Shown here piece after piece: positions 19,458-27,649 of a DNA stretch of 64,000 nucleotides; position 1 is the stretch's first letter, and each line of letters opens with the position of its first letter. The DNA comes from Lachnospiraceae bacterium (GTDB lineage Bacteria; Bacillota; Clostridia; Lachnospirales; Lachnospiraceae), in assembly GCA_022799355.1 (NCBI GenBank), contig JAAWOG010000011.1, positions 1 to 64,000 of the forward strand, in the 5' to 3' direction. Made by a program: the position numbers and the translations under genes. The notes beneath the pieces are model-generated. The model made no database searches. It had not been told where the DNA came from and saw only the letters and a program-made list of their open reading frames with translations.

Positions 19458-19481
19458 ATCTGTTTCTCCTCACTTTCCATA

Positions 19482-20282
19482 TCATCCTTTGACTGATCCA
19501 GCCGTAATCCCGCTCACCAAAAACTTCTGGCTGACCAGATAGACAAGAATGGACGGCAGCGTCAAAAGCATCATAACCGCATAGATCCTTGCCACATCCG
19601 TAGGACTCTGGTATGTGCTGGACATAAAGTACTGCGCGGCCAGCGTTACCGTATAACGATCCTGCTCTCTCAGAACAAGCAGCGGCACCAGATAATCATT
19701 CCAGGAATAGATAAACGTGAGCACCAGCACATTGGCAATGATCGGCACACACAAAGGAATCATAAACTCATACCAGATCCGCATCGTAGAAGCACCGTCC
19801 ATCCTCGCGCTCTCTAACAGTTCATCCGGTATGGTATCAAAATAATTTTTGATCATAAGCAGCATCATCGGCGCATTAAATGCGATAAGCGGCATGATAA
19901 CACCGACATGCTTATCCAGAAATCCCAGTGACTTGATTGCCGCAAACAAAGGACTTGTCACCGCAGCCACCGGCACTGCCAGACAGGCAAGGATCATTCC
20001 ATATATGACCTTCTTTCCGATAAAATCCATCTTGGAAAACGCAAATGCCGCCAGAGTCGTGATCAGCGTCACCGCCAGAGCTGTCGTGATTGCTATGAAC
20101 ATACTGTTCCCAACCACGCGGAAATAGCTGATTTTCTCATAAGTCAGCACATATTTATAGTTATCCAGCCCGTTCAGATGAAAGGACTTGATCAGTGCGA
20201 CGCCTATCGGATACAGCCAGAGTACGCCGCATAAAATCAGAACAAAATAAGCTGCCGGAGCTCCCTTTTGATTTCTTTTCAT
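19482..20282 (-). CDS. Sugar ABC importer permease, MalG type
   Basis: A CUT1-family inner-membrane permease of about 266 residues with six predicted membrane helices. The cytoplasmic EAA loop appears as ESARMDGASTMRIWYEFMIP, which contacts the ATPase. I chose the ATG at 20282 (MKRNQKGAPAAY) over the upstream TTG at 20303 because AAGGAGG lies 9 nt before it. It starts four bases after the stop of the partner permease, so the two are coupled. No ATPase gene is found in this locus. Confidence 0.93.
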   Translation of the reverse strand: MKRNQKGAPAAYFVLILCGVLWLYPIGVALIKSFHLNGLDNYKYVLTYEKISYFRVVGNSMFIAITTALAVTLITTLAAFAFSKMDFIGKKVIYGMILACLAVPVAAVTSPLFAAIKSLGFLDKHVGVIMPLIAFNAPMMLLMIKNYFDTIPDELLESARMDGASTMRIWYEFMIPLCVPIIANVLVLTFIYSWNDYLVPLLVLREQDRYTVTLAAQYFMSSTYQSPTDVARIYAVMMLLTLPSILVYLVSQKFLVSGITAGSVKG

Positions 20283-20286
20283 CTCC

Positions 20287-21162
20287 CTAATCCTCCTTTC
20301 CAAGTTTCACCTGTAAAAATGACATGATCATGGCAATGATCAGGATCGAGACGCCGATTGCCGCGGCTTCCCCCGCCTTAAAATCCTTGAATGCCTTCTC
20401 ATACAGGTAGACGTTCATCACCGTGGAAGAACGTCCCGGTCCGCCGTTTGTGAGCAGTTTCACAATATCAAATGTTTTCAGGGAACCCACAATACCTAAA
20501 ATAATCAGCACATTGGTGGTTCCTTTTACCATGGGAAAGGTGACGGATGTTAGCGTCCTCCAGAATCCCGCCCCGTCGATCTTTGCCGCCTCGTACACAT
20601 CATCAGGCTGGCTCATCAGGCTGGCGTAATAGGTGATCATGGAAAACCCCATCCACTGAAAAATATTGACGATGATAACCGAAAGGAGCGCATATCTTTT
20701 ATCCCCCAGCCAGCTCACGGCAAACATGTCGAGATGCACCGCATGCAGGAACTGATTCAGCGCGCCGTTTGTAGGATCCATGATAATGCGGAAGATCGCG
20801 GTGATAATAGATGTGGCCATAGCGATCGGCATAAAATAGACCGCCTTGAACATATTGGAACCCGGCAGTTTTTTCTTAAGCAAAACAGCCAGAAAAAAAC
20901 CCACCGCCGCCTGCACAAAGACCGTGCCGAAGAAAAAAATGACATTGTTGGTGACCGCCTGCCAGAACGTGGCATCTTTAAATAGTTTAATATAATTTTT
21001 TAATCCCACAAAGTTCATTTCCGGCGACATGCCGTTCCAGTCGGTAAAACTTGTCATCACGGTCCGTATAATGCAGTAATATACGACCGCAAACGACAGA
21101 AGCATAAGTGGCAGTATATAAAGATATGCCGCCCAGTTGTTTTTCTTACCCAGTTTCTTCAT
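20287..21162 (-). CDS. Sugar ABC importer permease, MalF type
   Basis: The first permease of the CUT1 importer, about 291 residues from the start at 21162 (MKKLGKKNNWAAYLY) with GGAGG 7 nt upstream. Six membrane helices are predicted and the EAA loop reads YEAAKIDGAGFWRTLTSVTFP. A longer in-frame opening to 21207 would translate through a conserved CGGAACTG element and is rejected. It is the first gene after the response regulator, separated by a 316-nt gap filled by repeat elements that end directly against its ribosome binding site. Confidence 0.93.
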   Translation of the reverse strand: MKKLGKKNNWAAYLYILPLMLLSFAVVYYCIIRTVMTSFTDWNGMSPEMNFVGLKNYIKLFKDATFWQAVTNNVIFFFGTVFVQAAVGFFLAVLLKKKLPGSNMFKAVYFMPIAMATSIITAIFRIIMDPTNGALNQFLHAVHLDMFAVSWLGDKRYALLSVIIVNIFQWMGFSMITYYASLMSQPDDVYEAAKIDGAGFWRTLTSVTFPMVKGTTNVLIILGIVGSLKTFDIVKLLTNGGPGRSSTVMNVYLYEKAFKDFKAGEAAAIGVSILIIAMIMSFLQVKLGKED

Positions 21163-21178
21163 TACCTTTCCTCCATTC

Positions 21179-21278
21179 CAGTTCCGTAACTGCCCTTCAG
21201 ATACCATTCTGCGGCAGAGAAAATCCCGTCTGTTTTACAGCCGGTATTTCCTCTGGGGCATCTTTCGGGCAGTTACTG
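21179..21278 (-). repeat. CGGAACTG stem-loop element, copy A
   Basis: About 100 bp. Read on the minus strand: CAG, then arm TAACTGCCC (21267-21275), about 70 nt, then arm GGGCAGTTA (21187-21195), then CGGAA and CTG. CAG pairs with the final CTG, leaving CGGAA as a bulge. An inner stem pairs CAGAGGAAATACCG with CGGGATTTTCTCTG (12 of 14 positions). The element ends 6 nt before the GGAGG of the permease gene. Confidence 0.75.
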
Positions 21279-21283
21279 TTTTT

Positions 21284-21384
21284 CAGTTCCGCATCAGCCC
21301 TTCCAATACTCTTTATATGGCAGAGAAAATGCTGTCTGCTACGCTGCCATCATTTCCTCCGGAGCATTGTACGGGCTGATGCTG
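21284..21384 (-). repeat. CGGAACTG stem-loop element, copy B
   Basis: Tandem to copy A with a five-A linker on the minus strand. Same plan with a different stem: CATCAGCCC (21373-21381) pairs with GGGCTGATG (21292-21300), again followed by CGGAA and CTG. An inner stem with GGAGGAAATG and CATTTTCTCTG is retained. Confidence 0.75.
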
Positions 21385-21389
21385 TTTTC

Positions 21390-21413
21390 CAGTTCCGTAG
21401 CTGCCCGCAACTG
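21390..21413 (-). repeat. CGGAACTG element remnant
   Basis: Only the closing part survives: CAGTTGC, GGGCAGCTA and CGGAACTG in 24 bp. Its arm sequence differs from those of copies A and B. The rest of the gap to the yesN stop at 21479 is AT-rich and holds nothing that I can name. Confidence 0.55.
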
Positions 21414-21478
21414 TATTTTCTAAAATAATCATAAAATAATTTATATAGAAGAAAGATAATAAAATTTTGAGAAATACT

Positions 21479-23026
21479 CTAAATTTTTGCCGCGAATTCA
21501 CCGGGCTTCATGCCGGTGATCTCTTTAAAGACCTTGAAGAAATAATTGTAATTGCGAAAGCCCGAGTTCTCCACAACTTCCTTCATTGACAACTCTCCTC
21601 GGATCAGCAGGCTCTTTGCCCTGCTGATACGCCGTCTGTTTAAATATTCCACAAACCGCATCCCTGTCTCCTGCTTAAAGGCACGGCTCACATGGGTATA
21701 GCTGACGCCGAGCTCTAATGCACACATCTCCAGAGAAATATCCTCCTGATAGTTCTTTCCCACAAATTCCATCACCTGATTGATCAGCGGAGAATACCGG
21801 TATTTTTTCTTTTCCTCCAAAATCCTCTCACGGTTCATAAACTCCATAATGTCCTCACGCAGCAGCTCAAAGATCTCATATCCTTTCACCCGCTCCGTCA
21901 GTTTTTTACATTCAGCCATCTCCCCCGGGCACAGCAGCCGCATCATCTCCAGAGAATACTCCAGCACTTTTTTCTGCGGCAGCCTCTCTTTTTCCATAAA
22001 GTCAAAAAACTCATTCAACGTAGGCATCTCCGCCGCGCCCTGCTCCCTTTTTTCAAAGGCCATCTGTTTCCACAGCGCCGACGGAATCTCTCCCGTTCCG
22101 TATACCATCTTTCTGGCAAGAGGCAGAGAAATCAGCCTGTTTCCGCCCAGATACAGCTTGTCCTCCAGAATATCATCCATCTCCTCAGACTCCGAAAGAG
22201 CCTTCTCCAACTGCGTATGTACGATCCCTATCGCAATGGTCGATGTCAGATCCAGTATCCTGATAATCTGCTTCTGTAACCTTGTGGCCAGCTTTTTCAT
22301 GATATTCATCATATAGAGCGTACTGTTGACTTCCTGAAAACACAGCAGCACCAGCAGATGAAATTTTTTGGTCTGACAGATGATAAACGGATACTCCGTT
22401 CCCAGTATCTGTGCCAGAATGTCCATGATCGTACTGCATACATCCCGCCGAAATTCCTCCGGATTGATCCGCTCCGAAAACCGGTAATCCGGCGAGATCG
22501 CAAGAGACGCATAGTTGCCGCCTCCGAACTGTATCTTCTGTTCCCGGATCATCCTCTCTATGCCATCCCTTGTGTATTCCTCTCTGTCATAGATACAATA
22601 TCCGGTCCGCCTGCATGCCGCTTTTTCCGCCGGTACAATATGATATTTCTCCCGTACCTGTTCCAAAACCTGCAGGAGGCTTTCCTCCGTCAGTTCATGT
22701 TTCAGCAGATAATTTGCCGCCCCGTTCACGAGGCTCCCCCGCACATAGTCAAAGTTGTCGAAGCCGCTGATCACAATGACCGGCAGATACTCGTGGATAA
22801 CATGGATAATGCGCAGAAGGTCCACACCGTTCATCTCCGGCATCTGCATATCACAGAGCAAAATGTCTATTTCATTATACCGGAGCCAGTCCACCGCCGA
22901 TTTCCCGTCCGAGAAATCAGCCGCTACCTCATACCGTGTATTGTTCTGTATTAGTTTTTTGATCATATTCCTGCTGATCAGTTCATCGTCTATGATTGCC
23001 AGCTTAATCTTTTCCATCCCTCTCAC
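21479..23026 (-). CDS. AraC-type response regulator (YesN-like)
   Basis: A 515-residue cytoplasmic regulator. The receiver domain (residues 5-125) has the acidic pair in IIDDELISRN and the phosphoacceptor aspartate in ILLCDMQMPEMNG. A long middle region of about 280 residues resembles the linker found in YesN proteins. The C-terminal AraC domain (about 410-515) has two helix-turn-helix units: ISLEMCALELGVSYTHVSRAF and MKEVVENSGFRNYNYFFKVFK. The start is either GTG at 23026 or ATG at 23017; both overlap or abut the kinase stop, showing coupling. It probably activates the adjacent importer and GH43 genes in response to extracellular sugar sensed by the kinase. Confidence 0.92.
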   Translation of the reverse strand: MRGMEKIKLAIIDDELISRNMIKKLIQNNTRYEVAADFSDGKSAVDWLRYNEIDILLCDMQMPEMNGVDLLRIIHVIHEYLPVIVISGFDNFDYVRGSLVNGAANYLLKHELTEESLLQVLEQVREKYHIVPAEKAACRRTGYCIYDREEYTRDGIERMIREQKIQFGGGNYASLAISPDYRFSERINPEEFRRDVCSTIMDILAQILGTEYPFIICQTKKFHLLVLLCFQEVNSTLYMMNIMKKLATRLQKQIIRILDLTSTIAIGIVHTQLEKALSESEEMDDILEDKLYLGGNRLISLPLARKMVYGTGEIPSALWKQMAFEKREQGAAEMPTLNEFFDFMEKERLPQKKVLEYSLEMMRLLCPGEMAECKKLTERVKGYEIFELLREDIMEFMNRERILEEKKKYRYSPLINQVMEFVGKNYQEDISLEMCALELGVSYTHVSRAFKQETGMRFVEYLNRRRISRAKSLLIRGELSMKEVVENSGFRNYNYFFKVFKEITGMKPGEFAAKI

Positions 23027-24744
23027 CCGTCTTCTTCCCGTACGACCGGCAGCGTAAAGATCGCCCTTGTGTACTCTCCCACTTCGCTTTCATACCGCAA
23101 ACCGTATTCCTCCCCGAAAAACAGTCTGATCCGCTCCATCACATTAGGTATGCCGATGCCGTTAAAATGCTTCTGCCTTTCCGACTTTTCCTGCATGATC
23201 CGCCGGATCTGTTCCCCGGTCATCCCGTTTCCGTTATCCTCGATTGTCAGGATCAGCTTCTCCTCTTCTATGTAAGAACGTATCACGATCCTCTCCTGCT
23301 TGGAAAGGCTTCCCGCCAGACCGTGATTGATCGCATTTTCCAGAATCGGCTGCAGAATAAACCGCAGCACCAGCAGATTTTCGGTCTCCGGCGCAATATC
23401 CTTTTCCACTTCGCAGTCAAAGCTTCCGCCATACTCCACGATCCGCAGATAATTCTCCACATAGAGCAGTTCCTTTTTCAGGAGGATCATGTCCTCCTCC
23501 TGATGCATCACATTCTGCAGCATGGAATTTAAAGACTGTACCAGCGGCACGATATTATCCGCGTGCTGTATCTTCGCCATCCATGTCACGTTGTTTAAAA
23601 CATTGGACACAAAATGAGGATTGATCTGCGCCTCCAGAAAAGAGATTTCCACAAGCCGCTTTTCCTTCTCCTCCCTGGCTATCTTTTTCATCAGCGTATC
23701 GATGCGGGTTACCATATGATTGAATGTTTCTCCCATCTGGGCGATCTCATCTTTCCCCCGCACCCTGTATACCACATCCAGATTTCCGCCGGAAACCTGA
23801 TTCATACTGTCCCTCAGATTGGTGATCTCCAGCGTAATCCGGGATATCAGAAAAGCGATCGCAATGACCGAAGCCAAAATAATGACCACCATCAAAACGC
23901 CTGTCGCAAGCGTCGTCCTGTGCAGGCTTTCCAGATAAAAATCCGTCGGCAGCGCCATCGTAAAGGTCCACCCGATATCCGCCGCCTCAAATTTATTGTA
24001 AGTAAACCCTTTTTCCGGCTTTTCCACATCGATCAGTTCTTCCCCGCAGTTGGAAAAAATAAGGGACTGATTGCTGTTCACAACCTGAAAGTGACTTCCC
24101 TCCGGCAGATTCGCCGCAAAAATCTGCTCGATCACTCCGTAATCAAAATAGAGCACCGCATAGCCGATCACATTTCTGTTCTTATCCAGAATCCCCCGTA
24201 CCGCAGGCACTACATAATCGCTTGACAAAGTAGATTTTGCCTCTTCCGCATGGATCGGCTCCATCATAACCATCCTTGACTTTAACTGTTCCTGATCCAG
24301 CCGGCAGATCTCCTCATAGAGTTCCCGCTTATTCTGCGCAAAATGCCATGTGTCAAAGATACAGTTCTCATTTGCCACGATCGTAATGCCTACGATATAG
24401 TATTTATGCCCGTTCATACCGGCAATATAATCGACGATGGTTCTTCTGTTTTCCAGGTATTCCAGATTCCACTGACCGCTGTAACGCAAATCGCCGCCGT
24501 TTAATTTTTTGACAGGATTGATAATATTCTTCTCGTTTAACGACAACATTGTCAGCATATACGCCGTGTCCGTCAGCATATAATCAAAGGCGTGATAAGC
24601 ATCCCGCATCGTACTCTCCGAAATATCCGTCAGATACTGATCCGTCATCCGGCTGCTCGTATGATACCAGATTCCCGTGATCAAAATGCCGCTTGCCACC
24701 ACCACCGTCAGGATCACCAGGATCATCCTGTCTCTTATTTTCAT
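23023..24744 (-). CDS. Sensor histidine kinase (YesM-like)
   Basis: A 573-residue membrane kinase of the HPK7 (LytS/YesM) group from the ATG at 24744, which has AGGGAAAG upstream; a longer frame to 24762 lacks a ribosome binding site. Two membrane helices (about 6-25 and 282-302) bracket an extracellular sensor domain of about 255 residues, probably Cache-like. A HAMP linker (about 304-355) and a His_kinase domain follow. The phosphoacceptor H377 lies in QINPHFVSNVLNN; most relatives have INPHFLYNTLN, so two usually conserved residues differ. The HATPase domain shows ENAINHGLAG and DNGNGM. It is paired with the YesN-type regulator immediately downstream. Confidence 0.92.
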   Translation of the reverse strand: MKIRDRMILVILTVVVASGILITGIWYHTSSRMTDQYLTDISESTMRDAYHAFDYMLTDTAYMLTMLSLNEKNIINPVKKLNGGDLRYSGQWNLEYLENRRTIVDYIAGMNGHKYYIVGITIVANENCIFDTWHFAQNKRELYEEICRLDQEQLKSRMVMMEPIHAEEAKSTLSSDYVVPAVRGILDKNRNVIGYAVLYFDYGVIEQIFAANLPEGSHFQVVNSNQSLIFSNCGEELIDVEKPEKGFTYNKFEAADIGWTFTMALPTDFYLESLHRTTLATGVLMVVIILASVIAIAFLISRITLEITNLRDSMNQVSGGNLDVVYRVRGKDEIAQMGETFNHMVTRIDTLMKKIAREEKEKRLVEISFLEAQINPHFVSNVLNNVTWMAKIQHADNIVPLVQSLNSMLQNVMHQEEDMILLKKELLYVENYLRIVEYGGSFDCEVEKDIAPETENLLVLRFILQPILENAINHGLAGSLSKQERIVIRSYIEEEKLILTIEDNGNGMTGEQIRRIMQEKSERQKHFNGIGIPNVMERIRLFFGEEYGLRYESEVGEYTRAIFTLPVVREEDG

Positions 24745-24961
24745 ACCGCTTTCCCTTTGCATTATTTATAATTATATTTTATATACCTTTTATCAAAAAT
24801 GATATTCCCACATCATAAAGTATAGCATCAGGAAAGCAATAATTTTATATATAAATTTGAGTTATACTCAGTTTTTTTGCTCTCTGTTTCCAATCAGCAC
24901 GATATTTGCAAAGGATGAAACAACGTGTATATTTTTTGCCACTGTATATATGACACACAAC

Positions 24962-24999
24962 CGTTAACCAAATGACGTTGAGCAGGACTCTCAATGTCA
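24962..24999 (+). repeat. Hairpin and 20-bp motif upstream of a plus-strand gene
   Basis: TGACGTTGAG (24973-24982) and CTCAATGTCA (24990-24999) form a 10-bp stem with one G-U pair around a 7-nt loop, 34 nt before the next gene. The first 20 bases (24962-24981) match 17 of 20 positions of 151-170 near the left edge. No other clear element was seen in the 289-nt gap 24745-25033, which is AT-rich. Confidence 0.5.
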
Positions 25000-25033
25000 T
25001 AATTGTGAAAGCGAAAGAAAGGGGGAATTCATC

Positions 25034-25870
25034 ATGAAAAAGAAAAGACTGCTTATTTCACTGACATGCCTGACATTGATCGCGGGCATTGCCGCCTTCT
25101 TTGCTACAGGCAGGAACAAAAGACTATTTCCGGAAAAACCGTTTGAAGATCTGAGCGCATCCGACATAGCGCTGGCGACAGTACAGGTGACGCCGCCCGA
25201 TCAGACGATCAAGATTGTCGAGACGGACGAACTTGCCGCCCTCCTTAGAGATGTTGTCATCTATGAAAAGGATAATTCCTACAGAGAATACTGCGGGCAG
25301 GCAGCCATATTTTCCCTGACGATGACGGACGGCAGCCATACAAGGATCATGGCATACAACCCTTTCCTCGTGATCGACGACACAGGGTACAGAACCGGGG
25401 ACGCCCCCTGCGAGGCACTGAGTCAATATGCCAATGAACTGCTGCGTGACGAAAACTCCATCTTCATCTCCGAAGAGCCTCCCGCCCTGACCATCGTGAG
25501 CGATCAGACGGCTTACGGGGCACTGCGCGGCACTTACTCGTGGACGAAAAAGAATATCGACGGAACTGTCACATCGATGGAAACCGACAGCCTGCACCCG
25601 CTTGACTGCAAAAACCTGCTTCCCCTGCTTGAGACGACTGAGGCGACCGCAACGCTGAGATTTTCATGGGAACCCGACACCGTAAGTGTCCGATGTTGGA
25701 GCGACGGACACTGGGGAAACACCGCCGCCGGGAGCGAAGATGTGACGGTCAGCGAAAATGTGATGACTCTGAAACCGGGCGCCTGTATCTATGAGATAAC
25801 AGCCGTATGGGATACGAATAATGAATGCGGCGGAACAGTAAGCTATTCGGCATATCTGAAGACAATATAG
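25034..25870 (+). CDS. Secreted or membrane-anchored protein of unknown function
   Basis: A 278-residue protein with a basic N-terminus and a hydrophobic signal or anchor (LLISLTCLTLIAGIAAFFA); there is no lipobox cysteine at its end. The mature part has two beta-rich halves: about 45-150 with AFTMTDG-like strands and YNPFLVIDDTGYRTG, and about 160-278 with GTYSW and CWSDGHWGNTA. I do not recognise a named domain; similar proteins are commonly annotated as hypothetical in Firmicutes. GAAAGGGGG precedes the start. It stands alone on the plus strand, downstream of a hairpin. GC content looks higher than in the flanks. No function is assigned. Confidence 0.7.
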   Translation: MKKKRLLISLTCLTLIAGIAAFFATGRNKRLFPEKPFEDLSASDIALATVQVTPPDQTIKIVETDELAALLRDVVIYEKDNSYREYCGQAAIFSLTMTDGSHTRIMAYNPFLVIDDTGYRTGDAPCEALSQYANELLRDENSIFISEEPPALTIVSDQTAYGALRGTYSWTKKNIDGTVTSMETDSLHPLDCKNLLPLLETTEATATLRFSWEPDTVSVRCWSDGHWGNTAAGSEDVTVSENVMTLKPGACIYEITAVWDTNNECGGTVSYSAYLKTI

Positions 25871-26073
25871 CCGGTTCTCCCTCAAAAAGCGTATATGCAC
25901 AACTCGCAAAATCGCTTACAGAGCGATTTTACTCGCGGAATAGTGGTGGGCGAACAGTTACTCATCGGCTCAATGACTTTGGAATAATGCTTGCGCCTTT
26001 GTCATATTTCCTGTATAGTTGTATCGTAAAGTTTGTGATTTTACAATGAAATCATCAGGAAAGGAAGAACTCC

Positions 26074-26340
26074 ATGTTCAGACTCTGGGGGAAAATTTTC
26101 AGAGATAATCGTATGCTTCGGGATACCGTCGTGGAAAACGACGCCCCGGATACCAGAACACACAAAATATTTTCCGCGCTGGATGAGATCTGCTATGCAT
26201 TTGATCTGGGCAAGCCGATCTGGCTCGAATCCAATGTAGCGGAGTTTCAGCTCCATAGAAAGACCAGATTTTCACAGGATAATTTTGTGGAAGGTATTGA
26301 TTTTGATTATCTGGAGATTCATATTATTGAGGAAGATTAA
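26074..26340 (+). CDS. Small conserved-looking protein (88 aa), unknown
   Basis: An 88-residue acidic, soluble protein beginning MFRLWGKIFRDNRML and ending in EIHIIEED. No signal peptide or membrane helix is seen. A good AGGAAAGGAAG ribosome binding site lies about 7 nt upstream, which supports it as a real gene. It reads MLRDTVVENDAPDTRTHKI then SALDEICYAFDLGKPIWL, suggesting a compact alpha/beta domain. I recognise no family and assign no function. It is followed by a hairpin at 26379-26410. Confidence 0.7.
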   Translation: MFRLWGKIFRDNRMLRDTVVENDAPDTRTHKIFSALDEICYAFDLGKPIWLESNVAEFQLHRKTRFSQDNFVEGIDFDYLEIHIIEED

Positions 26341-26378
26341 AAAATACAGTTCTCCCATCTATTTTTTTCATTACCCGA

Positions 26379-26410
26379 CAGGGCGCCGTTCCATCCGGCA
26401 CGGCGCCCTG
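26379..26410. repeat. GC-rich 10-bp hairpin between convergent genes
   Basis: CAGGGCGCCG (26379-26388) pairs perfectly with CGGCGCCCTG (26401-26410). No T-run follows in either direction, so it is not a standard intrinsic terminator, though it sits where one is expected between the 88-aa gene and galE. Confidence 0.6.
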
Positions 26411-26514
26411 AACATACTTCGCTATACTTTCACGTTAACCTTTTACGCCGTCCTTACCGGCATACGAACCGATATTGATCTGCGCCGGTTCAGCCCTTTG
26501 GTTTCATTTCCACA

Positions 26515-27531
26515 TCAATCCTCATACCCGTTCGGATTATTGCTCTGCCATCTCCAGGAATCCTCGCACATCTCTCTGATTCCTCTTTCCGCTACCCAGC
26601 CAAGTTCTTCCTTCGCTTTCGCCGCATCCGCATAGCAGGTTGCGATATCACCGGCACGGCGTGGCTTTATCTGATAGGGGATCTTCACGCCGTTTGCCGC
26701 CTCAAAGTTTTTCACGATATCCAGCACGGAATATCCCTGTCCCGTTCCCAGGTTATAAACGCAGAGCCCTGCTTTCTCCTCAATCTTTTTCAGCGCCTTT
26801 ACATGCCCGATTGCCAGATCCACCACATGGATATAGTCTCTTACGCCGGTACCGTCCGGTGTGTCATAGTCGTCGCCGAAAATCCCCAGCTCTTTTAACT
26901 TTCCTACCGCCACCTGCGTTACATAGGGCATCAGATTATTGGGGATGCCGTTGGGATTCTCACCCATGGTCCCGCTCTTATGGGCTCCTATGGGATTAAA
27001 GTAACGAAGCAGGATCACATTCCACTCCGGATCTGCTTTTTGCATATCCGTCAAAATCTGCTCCAGCATGGATTTTGTCCAGCCGTAGGGATTGGTGCAC
27101 TGCCCCTTCGGACATTCCTCGGTGATCGGAATAAACGCCGGTTCTCCATAAACCGTTGCAGAGGAAGAAAAGATAATATTTTTGCAGTGATGTTTTCTCA
27201 TCACATCCACCAGTGTCAAGGTGCCCGCGATATTGTTCTCATAGTATTCCCAGGGCTTTTGTACGGATTCCCCTACCGCTTTGAGTCCCGCAAAGTGAAT
27301 ACAGGATTCCGGAGCCTCCTTCTCGAAAATCTCCTCCAGCGCATCCCTGTCCAGAATATCCGCCTTATAAAATTTAACCGGTTTTCCGGTGATAGCTTCC
27401 ACCCTCTTTAACGACTTCTCGCTGGAATTGGAGAGATTATCTACCACCACCACATCATAACCTGCATTCTGCAGTTCTACTACCGTATGGCTGCCGATAT
27501 ATCCGGCACCTCCTGTTACTAAAATAGCCAT
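26515..27531 (-). CDS. galE: UDP-glucose 4-epimerase
   Basis: A 338-residue short-chain dehydrogenase-type epimerase that interconverts UDP-glucose and UDP-galactose with bound NAD. The Rossmann glycine motif is [11 protein letters not shown] (residues 5-15). SSSATVYG carries the catalytic serine/threonine region and [12 protein letters not shown] the YxxxK motif. [15 protein letters not shown] and the C-terminal GYSVLDIV are family-typical. GGAGG lies close upstream of the start. It lies downstream of a UDPGP-type uridylyltransferase on the same strand, together providing UDP-sugar interconversion, useful with the alpha-galactosidase at 59.7 kb. Confidence 0.96.
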   Translation of the reverse strand: MAILVTGGAGYIGSHTVVELQNAGYDVVVVDNLSNSSEKSLKRVEAITGKPVKFYKADILDRDALEEIFEKEAPESCIHFAGLKAVGESVQKPWEYYENNIAGTLTLVDVMRKHHCKNIIFSSSATVYGEPAFIPITEECPKGQCTNPYGWTKSMLEQILTDMQKADPEWNVILLRYFNPIGAHKSGTMGENPNGIPNNLMPYVTQVAVGKLKELGIFGDDYDTPDGTGVRDYIHVVDLAIGHVKALKKIEEKAGLCVYNLGTGQGYSVLDIVKNFEAANGVKIPYQIKPRRAGDIATCYADAAKAKEELGWVAERGIREMCEDSWRWQSNNPNGYED

Positions 27532-27649
27532 CTTTTTCCTCCTGTTTCTGTTTTCCCCTGTTCATGTACACCGGCTTTAGTCGAAGCCGCCTGTCGCATT
27601 GATAACATCTTTTCGCTTGACAGGGATTCTGCTGCCTTCCGTTCCATCT

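Noticed and set aside
21163-21207. Longer start of the MalF-type permease
   Set aside because: It would translate the CGGAACTG element; the ATG at 21162 has GGAGG at good spacing.
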